NCBI RefSeq assembly: GCF_016428905.1
Contig: NZ_JAELTQ010000015.1
Coordinates: 1 to 63,843 of the forward strand
Direction of reading: 5' to 3'
Length of the DNA: 63,843 nucleotides
Source: Dyella sp. ASV24
Lineage (GTDB): Bacteria; Pseudomonadota; Gammaproteobacteria; Xanthomonadales; Rhodanobacteraceae
Shown: in pieces, positions 44,563 to 52,973 of the stretch
How positions within the stretch are numbered: position 1 is the stretch's first letter
Layout: each line of letters opens with the position of its first letter
Made by a program: the position numbers and the translations under genes
The notes under the pieces: model-generated
What the model saw: only the letters and a program-made list of their open reading frames with translations
The model's database searches: none
Told to the model about the DNA's origin: nothing

Positions 44563-45909
44563 GTGCCACGCCGTATGACTGCACTCGATCTGTGGATGAA
44601 TGGCCTTCACGTGGGCCGGTGGGAGCGCGGACGCGCCGGGAATGATCGCTTGATCTACGACGCCCAATGGATGCAAGCCCCGGAAGGGCGACCGTTGTCG
44701 CTCTCTCTGCCGTTTGCTCCCGGCAACAACAGCAACAGCATTCCGCTGTCCTCAGCGGCGGTCGCGGCCTATTTCGAAAACCTTATCCCCGATAACGATC
44801 GCATCCTGCGCCGTCTTCGTGATCGTTATCGCGCAGCGTCCACATCGGCATTCGATTTGCTCGCAGCCATCGGTCGCGATTGCGCCGGCGCTCTTCAACT
44901 GACCCCCGCAGGCGAGCCGCCGGGTGATTCCCACATCATCGAAGCCCGCTCACTAAGCGAGGCGGGAGTCGCCCAATTGCTGCGAGACACCACCAGCAAC
45001 GGCCCGCTGTCGGACGATGAAAGGGAAGCCTTCCGCCTTTCCATCGCCGGTGCCCAGGAGAAAACCGCGTTGCTCAAACATCGTGGCCGTTGGTGCATTC
45101 CCGAAGGCGCTACGCCCAGCACACATATCTTCAAGCTGCCCCTTGGCCTTGTGGGCAACATGCAGGCCGACATGCGCCATTCCGTGGAAAACGAATGGCT
45201 GTGCCTGGAGATCGTGCGGGCCTTCGGGCTTCCTGTCACCAACGCGGAGATCGGCCGGTTCGAAGATCAAAAGGCGCTCATCGTCGAGCGTTTCGATCGT
45301 TCGTTATCCAAGGACCGGCGATGGTGGCAGCGCATCCCACAGGAAGATTTCTGCCAAGCCCTGGGCCTGCCGCCAACGCTCAAATACGAAAGCGATGGCG
45401 GCCCCGGTATGCGTCACATCATGGACGTCCTACGTGGCTCCCAGAACGCCACGGAAGATCGCACCACGTTCTTCAAGGCACAGTTGCTGTTCTGGCTGAT
45501 GGCCGCCACCGACGGCCACGCCAAGAACTTCAGCCTTCGCTTGTTGCCCGGCGGTGCTTACCGCATGACGCCGCTCTACGACATTCTTTCCGCCTATCCC
45601 ATCATGGGGCGCGGCGCCAACAAGCTCGATCCGCACAAGGCGCGCATGGCCATGGCCGTGGCATCGCGCAATCGCCACTACGACCTCAATGGCATTCATC
45701 GCTGGCACTGGGTCACCATGGCCGAGAAGTTGGGCTTGCCGGAGGCGCGGCAGATCATCGAGCAAGTCATCCAACAGACGCCTGTAGTTCTGGATCAGCT
45801 GGCTCGGCGCCTGCCGAATGACCTGCCGGAAGGAGTTTTCGGGGCGATCAACGAAGGTATGCGTCAGGCGGTCGGGCGACTAGGGGCTGAGCCGGATCAA
45901 CTACGGTGA
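44563..45909 (+). CDS. hipA: HipA-like serine/threonine kinase toxin
   Basis: A 448-residue PI3/4-kinase-like toxin. N-terminal barrel (LWMNGLHVGRW), the LSIAGAQEKTALL ATP-binding/autophosphorylation loop with the conserved Ser, and the catalytic ATDGHAKNFS (Asp, His, Asn) followed by the metal-binding YDILSAYP. HipA phosphorylates glutamyl-tRNA synthetase in E. coli and induces dormancy. Start GTG 44563 follows GGAGTGG; ATG 44575 is an alternative. All active-site residues are present, so the toxin looks functional. Confidence 0.92.
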   Translation: MPRRMTALDLWMNGLHVGRWERGRAGNDRLIYDAQWMQAPEGRPLSLSLPFAPGNNSNSIPLSSAAVAAYFENLIPDNDRILRRLRDRYRAASTSAFDLLAAIGRDCAGALQLTPAGEPPGDSHIIEARSLSEAGVAQLLRDTTSNGPLSDDEREAFRLSIAGAQEKTALLKHRGRWCIPEGATPSTHIFKLPLGLVGNMQADMRHSVENEWLCLEIVRAFGLPVTNAEIGRFEDQKALIVERFDRSLSKDRRWWQRIPQEDFCQALGLPPTLKYESDGGPGMRHIMDVLRGSQNATEDRTTFFKAQLLFWLMAATDGHAKNFSLRLLPGGAYRMTPLYDILSAYPIMGRGANKLDPHKARMAMAVASRNRHYDLNGIHRWHWVTMAEKLGLPEARQIIEQVIQQTPVVLDQLARRLPNDLPEGVFGAINEGMRQAVGRLGAEPDQLR

Positions 45910-45977
45910 GCGCCGCCCGCTGCGACGGGCGATTGGTACTATTTCAAGTTACGCGACAGATAGGACGGGAGGTCCTT

Positions 45978-46979
45978 ATGGGCAAGATGTGGATGATTCG
46001 CGGTGATGGCGGCAGTTTGTACGAGGAGTTTCGCGAGCGCAGCATTGCCGCTATCGGATGGGTGGATATCGCAGCCGATGCCAAGCCGGGCATGACTCGC
46101 GAGGCGCTGACCCAGCTCTACCAGGCCGCTCATCCCCACGCCAAAAAGGGCAGGGCTATATCGGGCGCGTCTCAGGTCTGGCGTTTTCTCAACGAAATCG
46201 CCCCGGATGACGACGTCGTTACCTATTCGCCGGAAAATCGAACCTATTTACTGGGCAAGGTGACGGGCCCAGCTAGGTATCAACCCGACACAGCGGAAGA
46301 GGGTATGGCACTGGTTCGCCCCGTCGAATGGAGAGAGGGCGAAATTAGCCGCGACGATTTGACCATTGCAACCAAGAACAGCCTGGGAGCGACCCTCACC
46401 ATTTTTGTCGTCCCTTCCGACGCCGCGCAAGACATCCTTGCCGTAGCTGCGGGCAGGCCAGCCACGGTTGATCGGGATGAAGATGTTGCAGCCGAAGACG
46501 TTTCCGATCCGTATGCCGATATCCACGTTCGCGCCCTTGAACGTATCAAGGACAAAGTCAACGAACTCAGCTGGGATGAGATGCAGGAGCTGGTCGCGGG
46601 CATCCTCCGTGCGATGAATTACAAGACACAGGTATCCGCCAGAGGCTCAGATCGCGGTAAGGACATCCTGGCATCCCCGGATGGCTTCGGTTTTGAACAC
46701 CCTCGTATTCTCGTGGAGGTGAGGCACCGCCGCGAACGCATGGGTAGTGCGGATATTCGCAGCTTTCTAGGCGGACGACGGCACGAGGGTGATCGCGGCC
46801 TTTATGTCAGCACAGGCGGCTTCACCAAAGAGGCTCTGTACGAAGCAGAACGTGCCTCCATACCGCTCGTGTTGTGGACCCTGGATCAAATGGTGCGTGC
46901 CCTGATGGACTGCTACGACCGAGTCGATCTCGAAACCCGGCGCCTGGTACCGCTCAAACCTTTGTACTGGCCTGCATAA
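45978..46979 (+). CDS. Mrr-type restriction endonuclease-like protein
   Basis: A 333-residue protein. The N-terminal 180 residues (MIRGDGGSLYEEFRERSIAAIGW ... DVVTYSPENRTYLLGKV) are a sensor-like domain common in restriction system proteins. The C-terminal Mrr domain contains SARGSDRGKDIL and ILVEVRHRRERMGSADIRSFLGG. The expected PD-(D/E)xK signature is D...(Q/E)xK; here the final Lys is Arg (EVRH), so cleavage may be impaired or altered. Start at ATG 45978 has GGGAGG upstream. Directly downstream of hipBA; the two may form a defence pair, but no evidence ties their function. Confidence 0.8.
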   Translation: MGKMWMIRGDGGSLYEEFRERSIAAIGWVDIAADAKPGMTREALTQLYQAAHPHAKKGRAISGASQVWRFLNEIAPDDDVVTYSPENRTYLLGKVTGPARYQPDTAEEGMALVRPVEWREGEISRDDLTIATKNSLGATLTIFVVPSDAAQDILAVAAGRPATVDRDEDVAAEDVSDPYADIHVRALERIKDKVNELSWDEMQELVAGILRAMNYKTQVSARGSDRGKDILASPDGFGFEHPRILVEVRHRRERMGSADIRSFLGGRRHEGDRGLYVSTGGFTKEALYEAERASIPLVLWTLDQMVRALMDCYDRVDLETRRLVPLKPLYWPA

Positions 46980-47132
46980 GCCGGTTGTTTCCAATGCAGC
47001 CACCCATCAGGCACATTGGCCGGCGATCGTGACTAACGGCGCTGCCCGGTGGGCGGTACTTGTCGCATCATCCTGAGCTTTTGCCCTTGTGCCCCGGGGG
47101 ATGGGGCCGAACCCACTTCGCAAGGACCCGAT

Positions 47133-49787
47133 ATGCGACTTCGACTGGTTTCCGCCATCGCGCTGGCTCTGGCTGGCTTTTCGTCTGCTGGTGCTGTTCT
47201 GGCACAGGATGCGGCGGCATCGACACAGGTCACCACGCAGCTGCCGCGTGACGTGCGCCCGACCCACTATGACGTCTCGGTTGTGCCGCATGCTTCTACG
47301 CTGAGTTTCGATGGCAAGGTCACGATCGATGTCGACGTGCTGACGCCAACGACTAGCATTACGCTCAATGCGTTGGATATGCGCTTTTCGTCGGTGTCGT
47401 TGACGCCAGCGTCGGGCAAGGGTTCGTTCAAGGCGCCGAAGGTCGTGGTGGATGACAAGGCGCAGACCGCTACGTTTACCTTCGACAAGCCAGTTCCCGC
47501 GGGTAGCTACAAGCTGGCCATGAGCTATACCGGCAAGATCGGTACGCAGGCCAACGGCCTGTTCGCTATCGACTACGACACCAAGGCCGGCAAGCAGCGC
47601 GCGCTCTACACGCAGTTCGAGAACTCCGATGCGCGCCGCTTCATTCCGTCGTGGGATGAGCCGAACTACAAGGCCACCTTCAACCTCACCGCGACCGTGC
47701 CGTCCGATCAGATGGCGGTGAGCAATATGCCGGTCGCGTCGAAGAAGGATGCCGGTCATGGCTTGAGCTTGGTGACGTTCCAGCCTTCGCCGAAAATGTC
47801 CACCTACCTGCTGTTCTTCGGCACGGGTGATTTCGATCGCGTTACCACCAGCGAGGACGGAACCGAGATCGGTGTGATCACGCAGAAGGGGCTGTCGTCG
47901 CAGGGCGCCTTCACGCTGGAATCGGGCAAGGCGGTGCTGAAGGAGTACAACGATTATTTCGGCGTGAAGTACCCGCTGCCCAAGCTGGACAACATTGCTT
48001 CGCCGGGTAGCAGCCAGTTTTTCTCCGCCATGGAGAACTGGGGCGCCATCTACACCTTCGAGTACGCGCTGCTGCTCGATCCCTCGTTTTCCACGCTGCA
48101 GGACAAGCAGAACGTGTTCGGCACGGCTGCGCACGAAATGGCGCACCAGTGGTTCGGTGACCTGGTGACCATGCGCTGGTGGGACGATCTGTGGCTCAAC
48201 GAAGGCTTTGCCTCGTGGATGGCTTCGCGCACCACGGCGCGTCTGCATCCGGAATGGAACACCAAGCTGAGCGATACCGTTGGCGCTCGTGAGTCGGCGA
48301 TGTCGCGTGACGCGGTCGTCACCACGCACCCGGTGGTGCAGCATGTGGAAACCGTGGACCAGGCCAGCCAGGCGTTCGACGCCATCACCTATTCCAAGGG
48401 CGAGTCGGTCATCGGCATGCTCGAAGCGTATGTGGGTGAGGAAAACTGGCGCACTGGCGTGCGGAATTACATCAAGGCACATGCCTACGGCAACGCGGTG
48501 TCCGACGACCTGTGGCGCGCGATGGATGAGGCCGCACCGGGTAAGCAGATCACTACCATTGCACACGACTTCACGTTGCAGCCGGGCATTCCTCTTATCC
48601 GTGTGGAGGCGGGTGCATGCACCAAGCACGCTACTACGCTCAAGCTGACGCAGGGTGAATTCACCCGTGATCGCCCGGACAAGCAGCCGCTGCGTTGGCA
48701 CGTGCCTGTCATTGCGCGCGCGGCGGGTGGCAAGGCCGTGAGCACCGTGGTCGATGGCGAGGCCACGCTGACCGTACCGGGCTGCGGCACGCTGCTGGTG
48801 AACGCAGGGCAGAGCGGCTACTACCGCACGCTTTACGCACCGGCACAGTTTGCGGCGATCAAGAAGGACTTCGCCAAGATCGCCCCGGTCGACCAGCTCG
48901 GCCTGATGGGTGACACCTGGGCGCTGGGCATGGCGGGCTTGCAGCCGGCGTCTGACATTCTCGATCTTGCCAAGGCCACTCCGCTGGATGCCGATCCCCA
49001 GATCTGGGACGAGATTGCCGGTGACCTTTCGGGGCTGGATGAATACTACGACGGCGATGCGAAGCGCCAGGCCGCGTTCCGCGCCCTCGCAGTCAAGCTA
49101 CTGGCCCCCAAGTTCCAGCGCGTGGGCTGGGAAGCCAAGCCGGATGAAAGCGGGCCGACCACCATCCTGCGCACCCACCTGATCAGTGTGCTGGCCGGCC
49201 TTAATGACACCGCGGTGGTGGCCGAGGCGCAGCGTCGTTATGCAGCGCAGGCAACAGATCCCAAGGCGGTGCCCGTTGCGTTGCGCAAGACCATCCTTTC
49301 CGTGGTCGCGCATCATGCTGACGCCGCCACGTGGGACAAGCTGCACGAGGAAGCCAAGGCCGAAAAGACGCCGCAGGTGAAGGACCGCCTGTACGTGCTT
49401 CTCGCCGTCGCCGAAGACAAGGCACTCGCACAGCGCGCGCTTGACCTCGCCCTCACGGACGAGCCGGGCGCCACCAACAGCGCGGGCATGATTACAGTTG
49501 TCTCGCGCAAGTATCCGGAGCTTGCTTTTGACTTCGCGCTCGCGCACCGCGCGCAGGTCGAGAAGGTCGTGGATGGCAGCTCGCTTAGTCGTTACTTCCC
49601 TGCGCTTGGCCGCAGCTCGTTCGACCCAGCGATGATCGACAAGATCAACGCTTATGCGAACCAGTACCTGGAGTCCGGTTCGCGTCGCGACGCCGAAACG
49701 GCGGTGGCGAACATCAAGTACCGCATCAAGGTGCGCAACGATCGCCTGCCGGACGTGGATGCATGGCTGGCGAAAAACGGCGGTTGA
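47133..49787 (+). CDS. M1-family zinc aminopeptidase (exported)
   Basis: An 884-residue peptidase with a signal peptide (MRLRLVSAIALALAGFSSAGAVLAQ). The exopeptidase motif SAMENWGAIYT (GAMEN-like) is followed by HEMAHQWFGDLVTMRWWDDLWLNEGFAS, a complete HExxH-x18-E zinc site. The catalytic Tyr is probably in TYSKGESVIGML. The C-terminal helical ERAP-like domain covers the last 350 residues. It removes N-terminal amino acids from periplasmic peptides. ATG 47133 gives the signal; it ends with a strong terminator. Confidence 0.94.
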   Translation: MRLRLVSAIALALAGFSSAGAVLAQDAAASTQVTTQLPRDVRPTHYDVSVVPHASTLSFDGKVTIDVDVLTPTTSITLNALDMRFSSVSLTPASGKGSFKAPKVVVDDKAQTATFTFDKPVPAGSYKLAMSYTGKIGTQANGLFAIDYDTKAGKQRALYTQFENSDARRFIPSWDEPNYKATFNLTATVPSDQMAVSNMPVASKKDAGHGLSLVTFQPSPKMSTYLLFFGTGDFDRVTTSEDGTEIGVITQKGLSSQGAFTLESGKAVLKEYNDYFGVKYPLPKLDNIASPGSSQFFSAMENWGAIYTFEYALLLDPSFSTLQDKQNVFGTAAHEMAHQWFGDLVTMRWWDDLWLNEGFASWMASRTTARLHPEWNTKLSDTVGARESAMSRDAVVTTHPVVQHVETVDQASQAFDAITYSKGESVIGMLEAYVGEENWRTGVRNYIKAHAYGNAVSDDLWRAMDEAAPGKQITTIAHDFTLQPGIPLIRVEAGACTKHATTLKLTQGEFTRDRPDKQPLRWHVPVIARAAGGKAVSTVVDGEATLTVPGCGTLLVNAGQSGYYRTLYAPAQFAAIKKDFAKIAPVDQLGLMGDTWALGMAGLQPASDILDLAKATPLDADPQIWDEIAGDLSGLDEYYDGDAKRQAAFRALAVKLLAPKFQRVGWEAKPDESGPTTILRTHLISVLAGLNDTAVVAEAQRRYAAQATDPKAVPVALRKTILSVVAHHADAATWDKLHEEAKAEKTPQVKDRLYVLLAVAEDKALAQRALDLALTDEPGATNSAGMITVVSRKYPELAFDFALAHRAQVEKVVDGSSLSRYFPALGRSSFDPAMIDKINAYANQYLESGSRRDAETAVANIKYRIKVRNDRLPDVDAWLAKNGG

Positions 49788-49821
49788 TCCATGTTCGTCG
49801 AATGACGAGCGGGTTGTAAGT

Positions 49822-49855
49822 AAAAAGGGCCTCGCTTCGCGAGGCCCTTTTTGTT
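49822..49855 (+). terminator. Bidirectional terminator after the M1 aminopeptidase gene
   Basis: AAAAAGGGCCTCGC (49822-49835) pairs with GCGAGGCCCTTTTT (49839-49852) around TTC. A-rich and T-rich arms allow use by both converging genes. Confidence 0.92.
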
Positions 49856-49946
49856 TGGGATATCTAGGGTTTAGCTGGGCCGAGCGGAACGCGATAAAAC
49901 GTTGATCAGGCCGTCACCGCAGCCATCAAGCATGGCGGCCAAGTAC

Positions 49947-50429
49947 TCAGGGGCAGCTTTGATCCAGGGCGTCGTCGTCATCGCTATCGGGGTCGAGCGA
50001 CACGGTCTTGCCGTTCTCCATATGCAATTCACCGCCGTCGATCTGTTCGTGGTCGGCATCTGTCGTAGTGAACACGGCATCCACGAGGCCGGAGCCGCGC
50101 GAGCCACGTACACGAAAGGCGAAGCCGTCCTCGCGCGAATCGTTGCCGGTAGCCACCATGTCGAACGAGACGTTATCGATCTTGCCGATACAGCGCTGGA
50201 TGACGGGGTGTTCGGTCATGGCTGTGGTGGCCTGTCCGATGAAGAGGTTTATTCCCCACCAGGCGAGGCCAGCGACCAGCAGCACTACGGCCAGTACTGC
50301 GCCCAACAGAATGCCTACCCAAAGGGGCATGGCGCGACGTGGTTTGGGCGATGGCGTGGGCGGCGGAGTAGGCGGTGCGGCGCGGCTAGGAATGGGCGGC
50401 GGAGCGGGAAAGGGTGCAGGTCCTTGCAT
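49947..50429 (-). CDS. Single-pass membrane protein with Pro-rich N-terminus
   Basis: A 160-residue protein. The first 35 residues are almost all Pro, Ala, Ser and Lys/Arg (cytoplasmic). One transmembrane helix (LWVGILLGAVLAVVLLVAGLAWW) follows, then an 80-residue periplasmic domain with a GSRGSGLVDAVFTT segment and acidic end. The general design resembles small COX-assembly (Coa1-like) membrane proteins, but that is only a resemblance. Function unknown. Confidence 0.65.
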   Translation of the reverse strand: MQGPAPFPAPPPIPSRAAPPTPPPTPSPKPRRAMPLWVGILLGAVLAVVLLVAGLAWWGINLFIGQATTAMTEHPVIQRCIGKIDNVSFDMVATGNDSREDGFAFRVRGSRGSGLVDAVFTTTDADHEQIDGGELHMENGKTVSLDPDSDDDDALDQSCP

Positions 50430-50564
50430 GGCGATACGTCACTGGCTGTGGCATAGGGGAGGAGCCGGGTCCGTGGTTGCCAGGGCTCCATGCACTAGTT
50501 TGCAACAGTCTTGCGGCTGATGGGTCGAAAACGTTCACGGAGACGAAAGTGTCACCTAAAGAAA

Positions 50565-50629
50565 CGGGCGCCGCGTACCTGCGGCGCCCGTGGATGGGTA
50601 ACGGTGATACTGGCCCGCAGCGCGGGCCA
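50565..50629 (-). terminator. Two stable hairpins downstream of the chitinase-like gene
   Basis: CGGGCGCCGC (50565-50574) pairs with GCGGCGCCCG (50581-50590); TGGCCCGC (50611-50618) pairs with GCGGGCCA (50622-50629). On the minus strand these follow the gene's stop codon and probably terminate or protect the transcript. U-tracts are poor. Confidence 0.55.
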
Positions 50630-50643
50630 AGGACCGGTGTTCC

Positions 50644-51978
50644 TTATCGACCCAGGTCGCTCAGGAACCGCTTCGTGTACTGCAGCGGCGTGCTGGTAGA
50701 TACCGAGTTGCAGGTCGGCGAGGCCGTGCTCTGGTTGCACGGCGTGTCGCGGTCGAGCGACCAGAAGTGAATGCCCGCCAGACCGTTGGATACGGCGTAA
50801 CTGGTGATGGCGTCAGCGTTGGCGACGCTGAAGTTTTCACTCGATACGTCGTTGACGCCGATCATCGGGGTCAGCTCGATCTTGTTCGGCGAGATGCCGT
50901 AGGTGTGTTCCAGATTCACCGCGGCCTGGATGGCGCTCTGGCCCATGTCGCACACGCCGCCCGACACCACGCAGACGCTGGCGCTGGGGCCGCCGTAATC
51001 CATCGTCATCAGGTTGATGGTGTAGTTGGTGAGCGAAGAGGCTTTCACCGCCTTCACTACGGAGTCACCCAGGCTGTTTACGCCGCCGTAGCTGCCGTCC
51101 GACGCGCCGAGCGTGGCCACGGTGAACGAGAAGCGCAGGTTGGGATACAGGGACTGGCCGTACACGGCGGCGGCGACGAGGTTGGTGATGTCGGCCTGCG
51201 ATTGACCGCCTTCGATGTCGAAGTCCACGCCCACCATTTGAGGCGACATGTAGCGCGACAGGAAGGTAGCGAAGTTCGCGGTGCTGCCGCAGGTAAAGGT
51301 GCCCGCCTGGCCACCGGTGGACACCACATAGGGCAGGCCGGCGTTGGAGAGTGCAGTGATGTTGGCGCTGGCAAAGGTCGCGCCCGGTACGCCGCCCCAG
51401 TTTTCGCTGCCGCATTCGCCAGTGGCGAAGGCGAGGGTGATCGCACTGAGGTTAGTGACGTAATTGGAGTACAGGCTGCCGCTGCCAACGACAGGGATCG
51501 ACGAGCCCGTCGCCGCCGCCGTCTGCATGACATTGGTGTTCCAGTTGAGGTTGATCGTCACGTCCTTGTAGGGACTGAACAACAGCTTGGAGCCCGTGCC
51601 GGGCGGATTGGCCGGACCGCCACCACCGGTGCCACCGCCGCCCGTGCCGCCACCACCAGTACCACCGCCACCGGACGAACCGCCCGTACACGACCCTTGC
51701 GATGTCCACGGTTGGCCAGAGCCGGAGCTGCCGTTGTTGGTGGCCGGGTCATTGCCTTGCGTCCACCAGTTGGCGACGTAGTTGATGCCGTTCTCGCTGG
51801 CGGTCATGCCACCGGTATAAACAGCGCTGGAGCTCCACGCCGCAGCGCAGGTGGTCTGCGCGTGCGCAGCTTGCACCGGAGCCAGCGTCATCAGGCTCAT
51901 GGCCATGACGCCACCGGTAGCGGTGCCGATGGCGTTGAGTGCGGTGCGAAACCAAACAACCGACTTCTTCAAATGCAT
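50644..51978 (-). CDS. Secreted GH18 chitinase-like protein with chitin-binding module
   Basis: A 444-residue protein. Signal peptide ending VQAAHA-Q; CBM5/12-type chitin-binding module with typical aromatic residues (WSSSAVYTGGMTASENG, YVANWWTQGNDP); a Gly/Thr linker of four GGGGT repeats; then a TIM-barrel GH18-like domain. The catalytic motif reads MVGVDFDIEGG, preserving the DxDxE acids. Family members hydrolyse chitin or related GlcNAc polymers. ATG 51978 has GGAGAC upstream; upstream in-frame Met codons lack support. The promoter region contains two LacI-type palindromes, so substrate-inducible expression is likely. Confidence 0.88.
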   Translation of the reverse strand: MHLKKSVVWFRTALNAIGTATGGVMAMSLMTLAPVQAAHAQTTCAAAWSSSAVYTGGMTASENGINYVANWWTQGNDPATNNGSSGSGQPWTSQGSCTGGSSGGGGTGGGGTGGGGTGGGGPANPPGTGSKLLFSPYKDVTINLNWNTNVMQTAAATGSSIPVVGSGSLYSNYVTNLSAITLAFATGECGSENWGGVPGATFASANITALSNAGLPYVVSTGGQAGTFTCGSTANFATFLSRYMSPQMVGVDFDIEGGQSQADITNLVAAAVYGQSLYPNLRFSFTVATLGASDGSYGGVNSLGDSVVKAVKASSLTNYTINLMTMDYGGPSASVCVVSGGVCDMGQSAIQAAVNLEHTYGISPNKIELTPMIGVNDVSSENFSVANADAITSYAVSNGLAGIHFWSLDRDTPCNQSTASPTCNSVSTSTPLQYTKRFLSDLGR

Positions 51979-52133
51979 GGAAGCGTCTCCTGGTTGTGTT
52001 GCGTCACTGAGGCGAAAGGTGTGTCCCTGGCAAACGGCCAGCATCCCTTGGTGGAGGTCCCCCTGATTCCCCTGCATCCCTGCGCGCCGCGGCGTGCCAA
52101 TGCCGGGCAATGTCGTTGAGGCTGTCCTTAAAT

Positions 52134-52145
52134 GACAACGTTGTC
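52134..52145. promoter_or_regulatory. LacI-family operator-like palindrome, site 1
   Basis: Perfect 12-bp palindrome GACAACGTTGTC (with a preceding T), 156 bp upstream of the chitinase-like gene's start. CG-centred palindromes of this form are typical of LacI-family sugar regulators. An identical copy lies 230 bp away. Confidence 0.7.
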
Positions 52146-52363
52146 CTCAATGGAAAAGGCAAACTGTGACGCCCGTTGTGAATCTGAAACACGATTGTCA
52201 TTGGCTCTGCGCTGCCAAAAAGCAGGCATTTTTCGCGCATTTCTTCTGCATTGCAGCGAGATGGCTTGGTTGAAAGCGTTGCTTGCAGGGTTGGCGCCTT
52301 GATGCGGTGCAACCGGATTGGGTCATTGTTTGGCCGCCCATTGGTTCTACGTAGGAATTGCCT

Positions 52364-52375
52364 GACAACGTTGTC
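52364..52375. promoter_or_regulatory. LacI-family operator-like palindrome, site 2
   Basis: Second copy of GACAACGTTGTC, again preceded by T, exactly 230 bp from site 1. The paired arrangement suggests looping or two promoters; the rest of 51979-52479 holds no gene I recognise. Confidence 0.7.
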
Positions 52376-52479
52376 TTTCTGTGAAGATGGGCTATGCGGC
52401 CGGTTGGAATGCACCATGGGCAGGTCGTAGCATCACCGGGCCGGCATGCCTCGCCGTCCATGGAAGGTCAAAGGGAAAT

Positions 52480-52887
52480 ATGGCTACTCGTTACAAGCAG
52501 GAGCGCTGGTATTGGCCGTCATTCGGGAATATCTCGGATGCCGAGCGTGCAGCGAACAAGGGGTTCTGGGCTGCTGTATTCGTCGCGGCAGTGACAGCGC
52601 TGTTTGCCACCATCAGTGCGCTCTCCAGCCAAGAGGTGGTGGGTGTCGATCCGTTTGCCTATGTCGATGCCGTTGCGTTCGCGGTCATTGCATGGCGGAT
52701 TCGTCGGCGCTCACGGGTCTTCGCGATCGCCGGGCTGGCCTTGTTCACGGTGGAAAAGATTTTCCAGTTCACCACGCAACCGCTGGCGCTGGTTGGTGTC
52801 CTCATGGCGATTGTGTTGTTGGCGTGCTTCATCAATGCGGTGCGTGGCACGTTTGCCTACCATCGCATGCGAGTCGCGAGCACGTAG
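52480..52887 (+). CDS. Small integral membrane protein of unknown function
   Basis: A 135-residue protein with a hydrophilic start (MATRYKQERWYWPSFGNISDAERAANKG) and four hydrophobic segments (VFVAAVTALFATISAL, VDAVAFAVIAW, RVFAIAGLALFTV, LVGVLMAIVLLACFINAV). Start ATG 52480 follows AAAGGGAA. It is divergent from the chitinase-like gene across the paired palindromes and convergent with gcvP. I do not recognise the family. Confidence 0.7.
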   Translation: MATRYKQERWYWPSFGNISDAERAANKGFWAAVFVAAVTALFATISALSSQEVVGVDPFAYVDAVAFAVIAWRIRRRSRVFAIAGLALFTVEKIFQFTTQPLALVGVLMAIVLLACFINAVRGTFAYHRMRVAST

Positions 52888-52924
52888 GCGTCAGTGAACA
52901 CCTGAGGCAGGGCGATCGCATCAA

Positions 52925-52954
52925 AAAAAGGCCCCCGCATGCGGGGGCCTTTTT
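52925..52954. terminator. Bidirectional terminator between the membrane protein gene and gcvP
   Basis: AAAAAGGCCCCCGC (52925-52938) pairs with GCGGGGGCC plus TTTTT (52941-52954): near-perfect palindrome serving both converging genes. Confidence 0.93.
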
Positions 52955-52973
52955 CGTTCTACCTGAAGAATGC

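Noticed and set aside
44226-46979. hipBA plus Mrr as part of a prophage or integrative element
   Set aside because: No integrase, attachment repeats or tRNA target are visible; only a small accessory module is supported.
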